A stretch of DNA of 64,000 nt from Margaritifera margaritifera (GCA_029931535.1 JAQPZY010001148.1:1-64000); one strand, 5' to 3'. Counted from the first letter of the stretch, positions 10,095-21,254 are shown. The notes: generated from the letters alone by a model not told the origin. Program-made: numbers and translations.

Positions 10095-10790
10095 CAATAT
10101 AATTCAATTGATGATATTAGATCACTTTTCACACATTTGCCATTATTTGATAAATTAAATAGAAGGTGGATAGATGAAATTAAAGATGACTTGAAGGTTG
10201 AGAAGGTAACCTCACCCAGGAAATATGGTATATGTGAAGCGGAATTTGGCGGACAACTTGGTAAGCGTTCAGAATAATACAAGAAAGAAATTGAAGGCGC
10301 AAAAGACAACTAAATCAAATAGGTACTACTGTCTTGTCTGCCATAGAATCATACATAAAGATGAGAGATTTTGGTAAAACAGCTACACAGTCTACATACT
10401 CATGCAATCTACACCAGCTGTGCAACCTATACAACCAAATCATTTACCAGATATGTTAGAATCAAAGTATCAAATTCTAAACAGTTTGAAATAGTTTTTG
10501 GTTACCTCTCTATGCCGTAGGAGGTATATCAAAATGTTTAAAATATTATTCCTATAACTATGAGAGACAAATAACATAATGAACACAGTCTATCATGCAA
10601 AAACTGTTAGCTCTGCAATTGTGGCTGGTTACATTATGAACAAGGTACTAGAACTGTATGTTGGTCCACTAACAAAGATGTCTATTGAAGAAGTTATTAC
10701 GTTAAATATGTCTGTATCTTTGGGTGAGTTTAAGTTCGACTGCCTAGTGAGATATAGTATACTACCCAACAAGATTTGTAAATAATTAAA
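10095..10790 (+). pseudogene. Structural-block gene, N-terminal part (copy A)
   Basis: Frame pieces include RYYCLVCHRIIHKDE near 10320 and an open run at 10579-10785 that starts MNTVYHAKTVSS and ends EFKFDCLVRYSILPNK. The start recurs at 42079 in copy C (MNTIYHVHKS). The end recurs in copy B as QFTIDYLISYGLLPDK (31.8 kb) and in copy C near 42195 (QFTVDYLIASALL). The recurrence across three places and two strands shows that this was protein-coding sequence of one element family. The molecular role is not known to me. Confidence 0.6.
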
Positions 10791-10799
10791 TAAGTGCTA

Positions 10800-11600
10800 G
10801 TGGACAAAGGATTTTATTTTTATTTTGAAAATAAAACCCAAGGATTCTAATACAACTGTATGATGTTATCACCCAAAATCCACCAGTAAAACCTTTAGGT
10901 AAACTAACATCAAAAATTAAACCTAAATCTAATCCATTACTTTCATATCTTTAAGTAGAAGTGAAAATAACTTCTACACCATCCATATATCAAATATTAG
11001 ACGATAGATCAGATATGATTTTCAGATTGCAAAAGATCAACGAGATTAAGAAGTATTTGATTAGCAAAATTGAGCATTATAGAGATGCGAGGAAAACGTA
11101 TAAAACAGCATATTCGTTTTAAATTGGGTAGAGATATACATGTCGACCATATCTGCTGGAATGGTCATAATCGATGATAGTTTACGAGTAGCAAGAATAG
11201 CACCCGACATTATTTTTCCTTTAGCTTTTAGCGGATTTGGGGCAACTAAATGAGGATTTGTTGCCAGTTATTTCAGAGATAAAATGGTTTATCACAAGGT
11301 ATTAAGACACTATGAGATAATTGCCTCTTCCGTAAGCAAATTAAATAGTATTGATGATATAGTTAGCAAGATCTTAAGTGACCATGCGATACATTATGAA
11401 TAATTTAATCTCATCGTCAACGAATACGGTCACTTTTTAAGTAAAATTAGTCTCAATATCTCAGACAACCAAAACATAGAAGAGCTGAAGAAGACCTTTG
11501 AAGAAGAGGGACGAACTTGTGATGGAAAGAGATCTTACACTCGTTTCTGAGAAAATCAGTAACAGATCAAAGGACTACATGTTAAAAGGTACATCTCTAA
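10800..11600 (+). pseudogene. Membrane/helical module (copy A)
   Basis: A helical run (YLISKIEHYRDARKTYKTAY, about 11053-11115) leads into a hydrophobic segment (about 11190-11260). Then comes HYEIIASSVSKLNSIDDIVS with SKILSDHAIHYE and FNLIVNEYGH (about 11310-11430), interrupted by in-frame stops. An equivalent module is found in copy B at 31.1-31.57 kb (YEMISKAISDNEM) and copy C at 42.6-42.9 kb. I associate this helix-membrane-helix layout with uncharacterised proteins of large virus-like elements in invertebrates; that is recall, not a search. Confidence 0.55.
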
Positions 11601-11955
11601 TACTAGATTGCCTATGCTTCTTCTGTTTATATTTGCCTTACTTAAATGGAATCATATATTAGCAAGTTAATACCTGATGGTTTCTATAATTTAGAAATGT
11701 ATATAGGAACAAAGTAAATTAAATGATGACTGCTGCTAATAACGACAGTGACGAAAGCATAGACACTGAATGTCAGAAACATAACTCTAAAGTAAAGTAT
11801 TAGTTTCTCCTAGCAACACTCATACTATCTACATAACCAACTAAAATGCTACGTTGTTAGGAATTTTAGCAGTCAGAGATCAATACAGACATCTAGTATA
11901 TCGGATACAGTTTGTGAGTCTTTAAAGTTTAAGATTTTGTACATTTTCCTTCTCA
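11601..11955. other. Copy A, undecipherable stretch
   Basis: Fragmentary frames only; probably decayed linker between two structural genes. Confidence 0.3.
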
Positions 11956-12590
11956 CAGATAATCCATACAAAGAATTACTATAACAGTTGAATTCAGTTC
12001 GCATGTGTTAATAGTCCATACAAGCAATTGCAAAAAGGTGCGATAAATAGACTAAATATCACCTTTAAAGACGAAGAAAGCAAAGTGAGAGATTGTCATG
12101 GCATGCCGATTACATATATCTTTCACGTTAAGTAAATGGAGATATTAGTGTGGTTTTGAAAAATAAAAATAAAAGAGAAAGCTGCTCTAGATCAATCTAT
12201 AAACAGTGAGTCAAACTTAAACAACAACCGTATCATTAATGTAGGTGATCCGCTATATGTGACTGATGCGGCTTATCACTTATTTGTACAGAGACATATT
12301 GATACTCATATACGTAATATTGTCCAGGAAATTAAAAATAAGCTGAAAACTGTAGAACAACGCTCTAGTGATAGAAAAATCGACTGAATTTCCCATCCAC
12401 CGCCTTGCAGACTTTGCGGACTGTCAGATACAGACCAGGAGAAGTACAAAACATACAGCATTACGTACAAATCATTCGGCAGAGAATAAACTGCACAATA
12501 TCTGCCTTGGAGATTGATATGATGGACATCAGGAATACAATTTCAATATTTTGCAATCACAACTTTAAAAATTAGATAAATAATTAAATA
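11956..12590 (+). pseudogene. Fibre-like structural gene (copy A)
   Basis: RLNITFKDEESKVRDCHGMP is followed by ITYIF at about 12045-12130, and after a frame break NNNRIINVGDPLYVTDA at about 12220-12275. In copy B the same two blocks occur in the same order (LNISVRDENRKGIDFHGMSI, 30.4 kb; NNNHITNIADQTDNMDTA, 30.15 kb). The N-x-I-x-N-(V/I)-x-D-P-type motif followed by Asp-Ala is the kind seen in trimeric tail-fibre shafts. It is continuous with coiled-coil sequence downstream. Broken by several frameshifts. Confidence 0.6.
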
Positions 12591-13330
12591 GTGAGAACAT
12601 AGCACGACGAAGGCATGAAAAATTTAGATGATGATTTTAAAACCAAAAACTGCAGTTTTAGATGATAGACTAATTGCTATAAGCGATAGTCTTTCGTAAT
12701 TACAGAAGAAAATAAACAAAGTAAATGCGAATGAAAGCGATATTAGATCGATGAGAACAACATATATTCTAGTTATATTAGATTTCAACGACAGGATTAA
12801 AGTCTTATATTATCAGACTTTGTCAACTCTCAAACATGAACTAAATTCAAACATACAAAAGGCTAAGAAATACGCTGATGAGAAAATAGCTGTTAATGTA
12901 AGCATAGTACAAAGTAGTATCAACGATACAACTGATGAAAGATTTAAATGATACGGATAAAAAGTAATCCACAGAAACAGGAACAACTAATACTCAAATG
13001 GACACGCGTTGTGGAAAAGAATTATTCACTTAAGTGGGAAATATATAGGTGAAGACCTAAAGTCACAAGAAGAGGAATTAAACACAGAAACGGGAATACG
13101 GAGTATTGCATCTATTGCCAAAATTGATGAGCTAAAACAACAACTTGATCATTACAAAAAGCAGCTTGACGAGAAATTCATATCTGGATGTGTATTGCTT
13201 TAAGATTGTAGATTTGTAAGGAGTGATGTGCATAAAGATAGCGATAATTTAACAGTGTGTATGAGTAAAATTGCACTTTTGAAACAATTGTAAAGTCGTC
13301 ATGAAATAGAAGGGGAAATCAGTAAAAGAT
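12591..13330 (+). pseudogene. Coiled-coil shaft segment of the fibre-like gene (copy A)
   Basis: Heptad-like runs lie in changing frames: AVLDDRLIAISDSLS near 12650, TLKHELNSNIQKAKKYADEK near 12820-12885, RIIHLSGKYIGEDLKSQEEE near 13018-13075 and IDELKQQLDHYKKQLDEKF near 13122-13180. It continues the fibre-like gene upstream. Copy B has comparable coiled-coil runs at 29.8-30.0 kb (LQKQIDDSTIKILDAHTFF). Confidence 0.5.
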
Positions 13331-14135
13331 TGTTGAACATTTTTAATCTTGACGATTCGCCACTTACTTTAGGTACAAATTACGAGCTAAATTATGCACC
13401 ATTATGTTTCGCTAAATATAAATTTCACCAGATAATCTATGTAAAAACAGGTGTAATTTAAGAGAAAAAATCACGTATGTATGCAACTTTTATTAACATA
13501 GATTTTGAATTTATCCCTCAGGTTACTATTAATTCCGATGCCAATTATCTCGATTTTACATTGGATTGTAGATAACCAGATTATTATTTACTCATTAGAT
13601 GTAAAGCAAACAGAAAATCTGTACAGACCAAAAAAACAAGCACATCTTATCTTGAAGAGAACAACATGCTGTTAATTGGAGTAAAACACAAGGGAGGATC
13701 CAAACACAACAGCATACTGTAAAATCAAAACTGGACAGATAAATATATATTACCATTTAATGTCAGATTCAGTTATAATAAATGGTGCAATATCTCAATG
13801 GCCTAGCATTTGGAGGGACTAATGAATTGCTTCCTAAGTTTGATCTCCGTAATGCAATAATATAAATGAAAAGACACATTATTTCTATAGAAGAATTGCA
13901 GAAAATAACTGCAGAATTCGTTGCGAATAGGACAAACAGTTTGGACTACCGAAGTGAACCATTGAGACAATAAGGTTTGGAAACCTAGCGTTTAGGCAAA
14001 TCCTGCCATCACTCTTTATTCTTTCATCCATCCAGATGTCTCTTTGGAGAAGTCCAAACAACCAACCCTCATGTGGTAAGAAAGCCTTTGGGACGTAAGT
14101 ATAAATATTTTCCATACTTAAATGATAACGTATGG
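13331..14135 (+). pseudogene. Decayed structural gene of copy A, role unknown
   Basis: Coherent runs include INIDFEFIPQVTINSDANYL with DFTLDCR (about 13495-13575), TSYLEENNMLLIGVKHKGG (about 13635-13695) and KYKYFPYLNDNVWEIHNSR (about 14095-14155). Stops and frame changes separate them. The beta-strand-like, alternating hydrophobic character suits a virion protein, but I cannot name the family. Confidence 0.4.
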
Positions 14136-15070
14136 GAAATTCATAACTCTAGACAAACAGGAAAAAATGCTACAAAGTATAAACGGCTTGAATCTTGCAC
14201 AACTTTGCGTCAAACACACTCAGAGTACTATTAAACTTGAATAGTACTTACAAGCAGTGGTTACCATATTAAGACCTAATATGTCAATTGTTCCAGATTC
14301 CTTCTTTCTATTATTCGATCTAAAAGTTAAAGAAAATGCAAACAACTTTGCGGTTAACAACATTGGAAGAATGTTGGTCAAAGACATAGCCATCTCCTAT
14401 GGTACTTGTGATATCTTTAAGTTTAATGATTCCAATATTTTTAAGAGCTATTTAATATCTCGTGTATGGAAAATAATTTCGTGTACTAATTGACAAGCGT
14501 ATATTTACAGATCATGATCCTCTAAATCTTTTTTTTTCCCTCGAGATTTGAGATTTACTATAACTTCGGCAAAATCATTAGCAGTAATTGAAAGTGTAAA
14601 CGATGATTATTTGTCACAAAACATTTGCCTAAACTATGATACCATCACGTCTTAAATGATGGCTAAGACTATTAATGATATGTACAGAAATGACATACTT
14701 ATCTTCTACGTCTATATCACGAGACAGAATTATTGATGTTGTGCTAATACAACTCTAACTAATGTGATATTAGATTTTCCAAAGATGAGTCTTAAAGGTA
14801 TACTCATACTATGTAAGCAGAAAGAAACATTTTGCTACCAACGGAATTGACAAATTTATTATTAAGACGAAAAGATTCACAAACATATGATTTTTTTTTT
14901 CATTATGACTACAGTAACACTATCCCTCAAATCTTATCATTCCTTCATCCCTCTCATTTCATTATATGCATGTACGTTATATGTCTTGATGTTTTCCAGA
15001 ACTCTTGCCTACATGGTCGTCAATTGATTATTTATGTTGAAAATGAAGAGGAACTTGCAAGTTGAAAAAT
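14136..15070 (+). pseudogene. Capsid-like gene fragment (copy A)
   Basis: The best-preserved part is the open run at 14257-14490, with NMSIVPDSFFLLFDLKVK and then NNIGRMLVKDIAISYGTCDI. Copy B carries the same start on the minus strand at about 28.2 kb (DMLIVPGSFFVSFDTNL). A second piece, YDTITS and nearby, lies near 14635, and MLPTELTNLLLRRKD at 14832. The layout recalls beta-rich major virion proteins of large invertebrate virus-like elements, so capsid-like is an inference. Multiple stops make it non-functional. Confidence 0.5.
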
Positions 15071-15290
15071 TTGTTTCCAGTCTTTTTGTCCTGTATATAT
15101 TCTTGTAATCTTCTTGGCAATAAAATATGTTTAAACAAACAAAATTAACAACAAACAATTGTGTAAGACAAATCAGGCAGATGCAGAAAAATAGTTTAAC
15201 TCAACCATAGATAAAATAATGGTAACTATTCAGGGTTTTTCAAACATGTCATATTCTCAAGTTGATATGCTCAGTTCATAGAAGCTACTA
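15071..15290. other. Copy A linker
   Basis: No interpretable frame. Confidence 0.3.
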
Positions 15291-16450
15291 AGTAATTTTT
15301 CAACGAACAACAAAAGAATACGAGCTAAGCAACATCAGCATAAATAACTTGTATATAGATGATCCTTATATATGCTGGCCATTAACTGGCAAACGTAAAG
15401 CAGGATATTCATCTGCAAGTCATTAGGAAGGTGAATGTGGAAGGTCACAAAATGTACATATACTTCAACGCCTATGGTGAACTAAACATCCAGAATAATC
15501 AGATCTAAAGTATACTATTTATAGTAATCTCGATCTTGTAAAATGGAAGAGTTTGGTATTAATCCATGTGGTGGTCATTTCTTTCGTGAGAGTTATGCGT
15601 GCCGAAGGAACTTCCTCGCAGAAAATGGGAAAGTTATGCTTATCGTGTAGCGTTAATACGATAAAACTTAAGAAAGGTTCAACAAGGAAGTGACTCACAT
15701 GCAAAATGTAATTAAACGATTACAGACTAAGCAAAGTCCTAGCCACATGATAAGGGAGAGTGAGAACAGTGTACCCAATTTAACTTTTGATGATATCTCT
15801 AAAATGCTAAATGTTAAATATAGCATCAGGAATTGCAATCCAAATACTTATTACTTTACAAGGTAAGTACAGCAACAATATCAGTAGGGTTATGGAAATA
15901 TTTAAATCATTAATTACATTTTTGCGTATCAAATTGTGGAACCAATTTATTAATTATCCCTTCATCCCGAACAAAACTTTCACCATGTGGGATATTTAAA
16001 CTCCAACATGCCAACTATAAACAGACACAACATGTTTGGGATGAATTTCGTCAATAAAAGGTAATACAAGTAAATTAGTTTTTGTCATAGAAGACTAAGA
16101 GATAGAAGGTTTAAACTACTGTATGATATATTATATCTAAATTAACTACCGAAGAGAACCCGACAACATGATTATGTTAAGTGTGACTAATCGTTGAAAG
16201 ACAAAGTTTGCTGCATTTGATTTGCTGGAGACTAAATATCGAACTTCTTCGATTACATCATCAACATCTTTCCCACTTTCATGTACAATAAGACGTATAA
16301 TAGAAAGTGGAACTTTAGCTATGACAATGTTATCATCATAAACCCAGATGACAAATTCGATAAGTCGTTAGAATTGCTCATAAATATCCTTCAATGCACT
16401 AATACACTCTTTCTCGTCGTGGACTGCCGGAACCTATAAGATTAAAACAA
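15291..16450 (+). pseudogene. Distal part of copy A structural block, role unknown
   Basis: Runs such as NNLYIDDPYICWPLTGKRKA (about 15340-15400), MEEFGINPCGGHFFRESYAC (about 15543-15602) and NVIKRLQTKQSPSHMIRESE (about 15710-15765) keep the plus orientation. NLTFDDISKMLNVKYS follows at 15778. They are coherent in codon use but broken. The first run resembles NNDLYIDPVI at 33.03 kb (plus strand, next to copy B), which may be a related module. Confidence 0.4.
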
Positions 16451-16559
16451 TAATGCCACCAACATAGCCATATTACCTTTTAGTGGCAGAAACTATGGGG
16501 TAATTATTTAGATTATCGTACATAAATATAATGCTATAGTCAAATTGTTATAACACTGT

Positions 16560-16746
16560 CATTTAAATACCTTGCAAACATTTCTTCTTTATCTATCCTA
16601 AGATAGCTGAGTTTATTTCTTAGCCTACATACTTTCTGGATAGCAGTACCACACATTTTGTCTTTAAACAAGTGTGTAACTTTCTTATTTACCAATGATA
16701 TGGTATATAAGTTACTTATTGGATAATCACTGGTATCATATCAATG

Positions 16747-16820
<74 letters not shown>

Positions 16821-17345
16821 TCGTGGAAATTATCAGCTAGTATTAGTTATGCATACTTATTCCTTATTTGTATAATTTAGTGTGATACATCACCATACTA
16901 ATTATTTAGCTTATTTTGGTACGACTCATTCATTATTGCTTCACTTTGTTCTAAAACTGTTAATCCTCTATAGATACTTTCAATAGTATAACTTTCTTAT
17001 TTCTCATACTGACCAGTACTTAATTCTCATATATGTTTGTTTTTCTTGCAAATGATATCTAATTCTGGGATTTGGAGAGCTTGTTCTCATCCGCGCATAT
17101 CTTAACTTTAGTTCTCTTTCTCACATTTTACATATGTTTTCCAAATATAGCATTAGTTATCGATTTTCAAACTCATGTGTAGTCTTTGTAACGTAATTAT
17201 GAATTTACTTCGATATAGGACCATGGTTCCTGATGCAATAGGATGGCTCGATGCATCTTAGTCTCTTTGAGACATTATTAGACATATATTATAAGGTTGC
17301 GGTGGTGAATGACATCAAGTATCTTATTATTCAATTCACAGAGTT
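16560..17345 (-). pseudogene. Protein-primed DNA polymerase B fragment (copy A)
   Basis: On the minus strand, in order, are VIHHRNLIIYV (17.3 kb), TKMHRAILLHQEPWSYIEVN (17.26-17.2 kb), NAIFGKHM (17154-17120), NVRKRTKVKICADENKL and, further on, KDKMCGTAIQKVCRL (16.65 kb). This is the palm region around the motif-B block of the DNA_pol_B_2 family used by Polintons/Mavericks and relatives. Several stops and frame changes make it dead. It points towards the plus-strand structural block that ends at 16450, the same convergent arrangement as in copies B and C. Confidence 0.75.
16752..16818. repeat. (TA)n simple repeat
   Basis: About 33 TA units lying inside the decayed polymerase region. Confidence 0.95.
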
Positions 17346-17766
17346 GATTAGGTACTGATGGATTCATACCCTTTCCATCATCTATCAGTTTCCCTAGCAA
17401 AGATGGCAATTCTTCAACTTGGGGTATTAACCTTTCGAGGGTGACTAGTAGTAAATTGAGACATTTGCCATTATCACAGTCAGGGCAGTAATTTATATGT
17501 CCTTCATAATAAGACTTAGAATATGTATCATTATCATTTACGGATAATGCTAAATTAACATTATATAGTAGTTCATTCTGACTACCATAGTTAGTATCAT
17601 AATCATCATCAGAGACAATAGAGTTAGGATTAGAGTTAGGATTGTTAGTCGAGCTATTGTTAGGATTACAGTAATCACCAGAGCCAAAAGAGCGAGATGA
17701 GCTAGTAGGTTTGGAATTACCACTATTACCGCTAATATTAGCACTAATACCACTATTACTTTTAAT
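17278..17766 (-). CDS. Open frame of 162 codons, Ser/Asn-rich, CPDC motif
   Basis: Between stops at 17767-17769 and 17278-17280 the minus strand stays open for 162 codons, unlike the broken sequence around it. It starts Ser/Asn/Gly-rich (NSGISANISGN, then NNPNSNPNS), becomes acidic (DDDYDTNYGSQ) and has YCPDCDNGKC, a possible metal-binding turn, then Leu-rich helices. The last 25 or so codons (from VPNQL onward) read as polymerase B sequence. So either the polymerase fragment has a foreign N-terminal addition or an insertion broke it. The only Met is near residue 120, so it is not a complete gene as it stands. Function unknown. Confidence 0.4.
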   Translation of the reverse strand: MKSNSGISANISGNSGNSKPTSSSRSFGSGDYCNPNNSSTNNPNSNPNSIVSDDDYDTNYGSQNELLYNVNLALSVNDNDTYSKSYYEGHINYCPDCDNGKCLNLLLVTLERLIPQVEELPSLLGKLIDDGKGMNPSVPNQLCELNNKILDVIHHRNLIIYV

Positions 17767-17769
17767 TTA

Positions 17770-18362
17770 TTGTATTACATGACTTCTTGTATCTGCTCAT
17801 AATGTTTGGCCGTTAATTCGTTCGCACAATGTATCCCTCATAGAACATATCACTGCCATAAGACAGTGACCCCTGTGTGATCTAAACCTGAATACATCGT
17901 CTCTAGGCATTAGTACACGAGCACACTGGATCATACCATCTTTCGCTAATCACAGATTGAAATCCAATTAAAAACGACGGATAGAAAATCAGACTATGTA
18001 TGATTGGTCAGATGGAATTTTGCCACCAAATGTGGTGGCATTTTACCACCAAATGTACATCATTGAGGCAGGTGTATTATCCTTCCGAAGGGAAGTAAGG
18101 ATTCAGAATACAGAAGAGAGGGATTTCTGGATGTGCTATAGACATACTTCTGCATTCGTTGAAGAATCATTTATATAAAAACCAGACTTTTAATACCCTC
18201 ACGTAATGCCGCTAAAATCATCATCACTTAGATTGTAAATTAGAATGTTAAATGTTTTTAAATGAAAGATTTATATTAAATAACGTGTTCACCAACAAAA
18301 CGCACACTCTATCGCAAGCACTCAAGGACGTGCAGGAATCCCGAGTGCCAAACATTTCTTAC
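17770..18362. other. Right margin of copy A
   Basis: A short minus-strand coding-like run (ANELTAKHYEQIQEVM) lies near 17830-17785. A perfect small hairpin, TGCCACCA-AATG-TGGTGGCA, lies at 18021-18040. Nothing else is recognised. Confidence 0.4.
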
Positions 18363-18440
18363 CTGGAACATTACAAATGCACGAATGTTGACACGAATTG
18401 ATATACTGCTATCTTCTATTCCTTTGTATAACAGGTCGAC
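18363..18440 (-). CDS. M12B metalloprotease exon 7 (catalytic domain)
   Basis: The acceptor is a T-run ending TTTTTTTTTAG and the donor GTAAGA. The 78 bp are exactly 26 codons, phase 0 to 0, about residues 240-265: VDLLYKGIEDSSIS followed by IRVNIRAFVMFQ. This is the helix-to-strand segment after the first catalytic helix in reprolysins, where a (V/M)-(N/D)-x-x-(Y/F) start is usual. The exon is too short to show up as an ordinary open frame. It was found by splice sites, phase and homology together, and it fits between exons 6 and 8 without disturbing the frame. Confidence 0.85.
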
Positions 18441-18881
18441 CTAAAAAAAAATGCAAATATTTTTTCAGAGTGATTATAATTTATGATTCTGACATGAAAA
18501 TGTACAAAATAATGCTTGTTGAGTCAAATCCTTCTCAGAGGATGTACGTGCATAAGATCATTTACGGAGAACATACAACAGACATGTGATCCATTTTACC
18601 ATCAGAAAAGATAAGGAAGTAAACATAATTATCGACCTTTCCATCAAAGAAAGTGTTATTGTTTTTCTTCAAAAGATGATACAGTTACTTCTGTAATGCA
18701 GACACTGATGATACCAACAATCTTGGTCGTTTCAAAGAGGTGGCCAGTATATGAAGGTCTGTATACACAGCTTGATCACACATCGTTCCATTCTAAACCA
18801 TCTTTTTATTTTAAACAAACAAGTCCAGTATGTAAATAAATGGATGTTAATGCGTTTAGTACTTAAGTATACAATACTTAC
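18441..18881 (-). other. Intron 6 of the metalloprotease gene (441 bp)
   Basis: Donor GTAAGT at 18881, acceptor TTTTTTTTTAG at 18441. It is the only short intron of the gene in the window and holds no recognised element. Confidence 0.85.
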
Positions 18882-18975
18882 ACCGTTCACAATGTGTGAG
18901 TAATAATTTCTTATCCTCGTTTTTGTTTCAGTAGATAGTGTGGAGATATTTGAGGATGTTGCCATCGTTGAAAAT
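18882..18975 (-). CDS. M12B metalloprotease exon 6 (first catalytic helix)
   Basis: The acceptor is CTCTACTTGCAG and the donor GTAAGT. The 94 bp enter in phase 2 and leave in phase 0, covering about residues 208-239. FSTMATSSNISTLSTETK (N-glycosylation sequon NIS) leads into TRIRNYYSHIVNG, the helix with a Tyr-Tyr pair that follows the opening strand of reprolysin catalytic domains. A longer frame over it that runs into the intron is an artefact. Confidence 0.87.
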
Positions 18976-19436
18976 CTGCAAGTAGAGATTATATATATAT
19001 ATATATAAGTATAGAGAGACAGACAGACAGACAGAGAGAAAGGGATGTGTGTTTGCTTGTATTCGTGCGTGTACGCATGTGCCTCTTTCTCTGTGAGACC
19101 AAAGAAACGTAAAAATATGCAGGTGTGAAATTGATAAATGTTCTGTGTGATGCCCTCTGTATGCGATCTTTATGCGACTTTCGTGACTTTTACTACTCCA
19201 TTCGGATTAGCGAGAATTTAAAATTGTGAAAATATAGGATTTTAATTGGCACATTGGATTCATCATTAATTATATCTTTCAATCTCATAACGAATTTTGA
19301 TTACAAAAATAGCACTTAAGTTTCCAACATCAGAAATTCAATAACATTTTGATAAGCCCGAGGTACTTCACTATAAGTAGAAACATAAAAAAGTCAGCTA
19401 GGTAGAACATATATATATATTTAGATATGCAGATAG

Positions 19437-19720
19437 ATAATTAAATACCATTAGGGGATAAATAGGCAGGCAAGTAGTTAGTTCGGTAGATAGATAAATA
19501 GATAAACAGATAAATAGATAGATAATTAACTACAAGTTAGAGGTAAAGGGCAGGTATGTATGTAGATAGATAAGTATACATCGGGATGTGGGTTGATTGA
19601 TAGATAGATCGATGCCACTATATATTTGTTTCTGCAAAGAGATTCCCGATAGATAAATAATGAGATAATAGAAAGGTAGATACTTCGAAGGATAGCGAGA
19701 CAGATGCGATGGAATCCATC
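19437..19720. repeat. Degenerate GATA/TAGA-rich low-complexity region
   Basis: AGATAGATAAATAGATA-type sequence with GGTA variants. Its minus-strand open frames (LSIYLSI-like) are repeat artefacts. Confidence 0.8.
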
Positions 19721-19899
19721 CATCTACATGATGCAGCACAATGTTTAGTAAAGGAAAATATAATAATTAACGTTTGAAAAAAGGGCTGAAAAATAATAAA
19801 AACAAATGTAAAAATGCACCACACTACGACTGAGGTTACAGTATCGGTGGCATTTCAAATTTAATTTCAGCTTTGAACAGGTTAGTTCGGAATCTTTCT

Positions 19900-20160
19900 C
19901 TTTTACTAGCCACTTTTACCAGCAGACGTTGTGATCTATCATGTCCATGATAATCGCTCACAAATGATCTTCACTGTAATGTTAAGACAGATGTTTTATT
20001 TATCTTTGCAGGCATTTGTCGGAAAGTCGACACTGCAGCCTAACGCGTAAATTTCTTTCGGTTTCACCTACATCCGCTTTTTACAGTTCAAACAATACAC
20101 TACAAAGATCACATTTTGTATGTCACATGTAGTATGTTGTTTAATTTTAAAATGTTTGCC
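19900..20160 (-). pseudogene. Penelope-like element fragment (GIY-YIG endonuclease)
   Basis: The minus strand reads TCDIQNVIFVVYCLNCKK (20.13-20.08 kb), then after a frameshift VGETERNLRVRLQCRLSD (about 20.06-20.00 kb). This is the conserved opening of the GIY-YIG nuclease of Penelope-like retroelements. It is nucleotide-similar to the copies at about 55.33 and 57.51 kb (shared GTAGTGTATTGTTTGAACTG). Only the C-terminal end of the element is present, next to (TA)n. Confidence 0.7.
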
Positions 20161-20161
20161 C

Positions 20162-20162
<1 letters not shown>

Positions 20163-20231
<69 letters not shown>
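20163..20231. repeat. (TA)n simple repeat
   Basis: About 34 TA units with one GATA interruption. Confidence 0.95.
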
Positions 20232-20234
<3 letters not shown>

Positions 20235-20484
20235 CATGCATTTGTTTCTGCAGAGAGATTACTGATAGATAGGTAGATAGATAGACCAATCGCTAGAAAA
20301 ATGTAGAGTTAGATAATTGACTGCAAGTGGGAAGGTAGATAGGCAGAGAGATAATATGTAATTAACTACAAGTTGGGTCAAAGAGCCTGGTAGGTAGGTA
20401 GATGGACAGGTGGACATAGGGATGTAGGTCGATAGATAGATTGATATCAGTATGTATTTGTTTATGCAAAGAGCTTACTCGTCA

Positions 20485-21030
20485 ATAGATCGATAGGAGT
20501 AGGGAGGTATCTAGGCAGGTATGTAAGTACATGGATCGATAAGAATAGGGAGGCATATAGACAGGTAGGTAAGTGCATAGATCGATAGGAATAGGGAGGT
20601 ATATAGACAGGTAGGTAAGTGCATAGATCGATAGGAGTAGGGAGTATATAGGCAGGTAGGTAAGTGCATAGATCGATAGGAGTAGGGAGGTGTATAGACA
20701 GGTAGGTAAGTGCATAGATCGATAGGAATAGGGAGTATATAGGCAGGTAGGTAAGTGCATAGATCGATAGGAATAGGGAGGTATATAGACAGGTAGGTAA
20801 GTGCATAGATCGATAGGAATAGGGAGTATATAGACAGGTAGGTAAGTGCATAGATCGATAGGAATAGGGAGGTATATAGACAGGTAGGTAAGTGCATAGA
20901 TCGATAGGAATAGGGAGTTATATAGGCAGGTAGGTAAGTGCATAGATCGATAGGAATAGGGAGGTATATAGTCAGGTAGGTAAGTACAAAGATCGATAGG
21001 AGTAGGGAGCTATATAGGCAAGTAGATAGG
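20485..21030. repeat. 46-bp minisatellite, about 12 copies
   Basis: Units read GATCGATAGGAATAGGGAGG, TATATAGACAGGTAGGTAAG, TGCATA, with some 44-bp variants lacking GG. Minus-strand frames of up to 211 codons (HLPTCLYTPYSYRSM-type repeats) follow from 46-bp units stepping through all frames; they are not genes. Confidence 0.9.
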
Positions 21031-21254
21031 TAGATAGATCGATATATAGATAGCCAGAGAGATAGACGTGCAGATAAATATATAAATAGCCACAAGTTGG
21101 GTTTAAATGGGCTGGGAGGTAGGTCGATAGATAAATAATTTGACATAGGGATGCAGGTATGTAGGTCTATAGATAGATATATATCAGTATGTGTTTAACA
21201 GATTACTGATAGATAGATAGATGTGTGTGCTTGCTATGAAAAAATATCACTTAC

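Larger units (their letters stand above)
3171..18362 (-). other. Intron 7 of the metalloprotease gene (15.2 kb)
   Basis: Donor GTAAGA at 18362, acceptor AAAG at 3171-3174. It contains SINE copies, tandem arrays, a solo LTR and all of decayed Polinton-like copy A. Confidence 0.8.
18976..21254 (-). other. Intron 5 of the metalloprotease gene (2.28 kb)
   Basis: Donor GTAAGT at 21254, acceptor TTGCAG at 18976. It contains GATA-type repeats, a Penelope-like fragment and a 46-bp minisatellite. No gene is seen at 19007-19430. Confidence 0.85.

Noticed and set aside
20462..21146. Three long minus-strand open frames of 129, 153 and 211 codons
   Set aside because: They are translations of a 46-bp minisatellite in all frames, with no start context and no domain.
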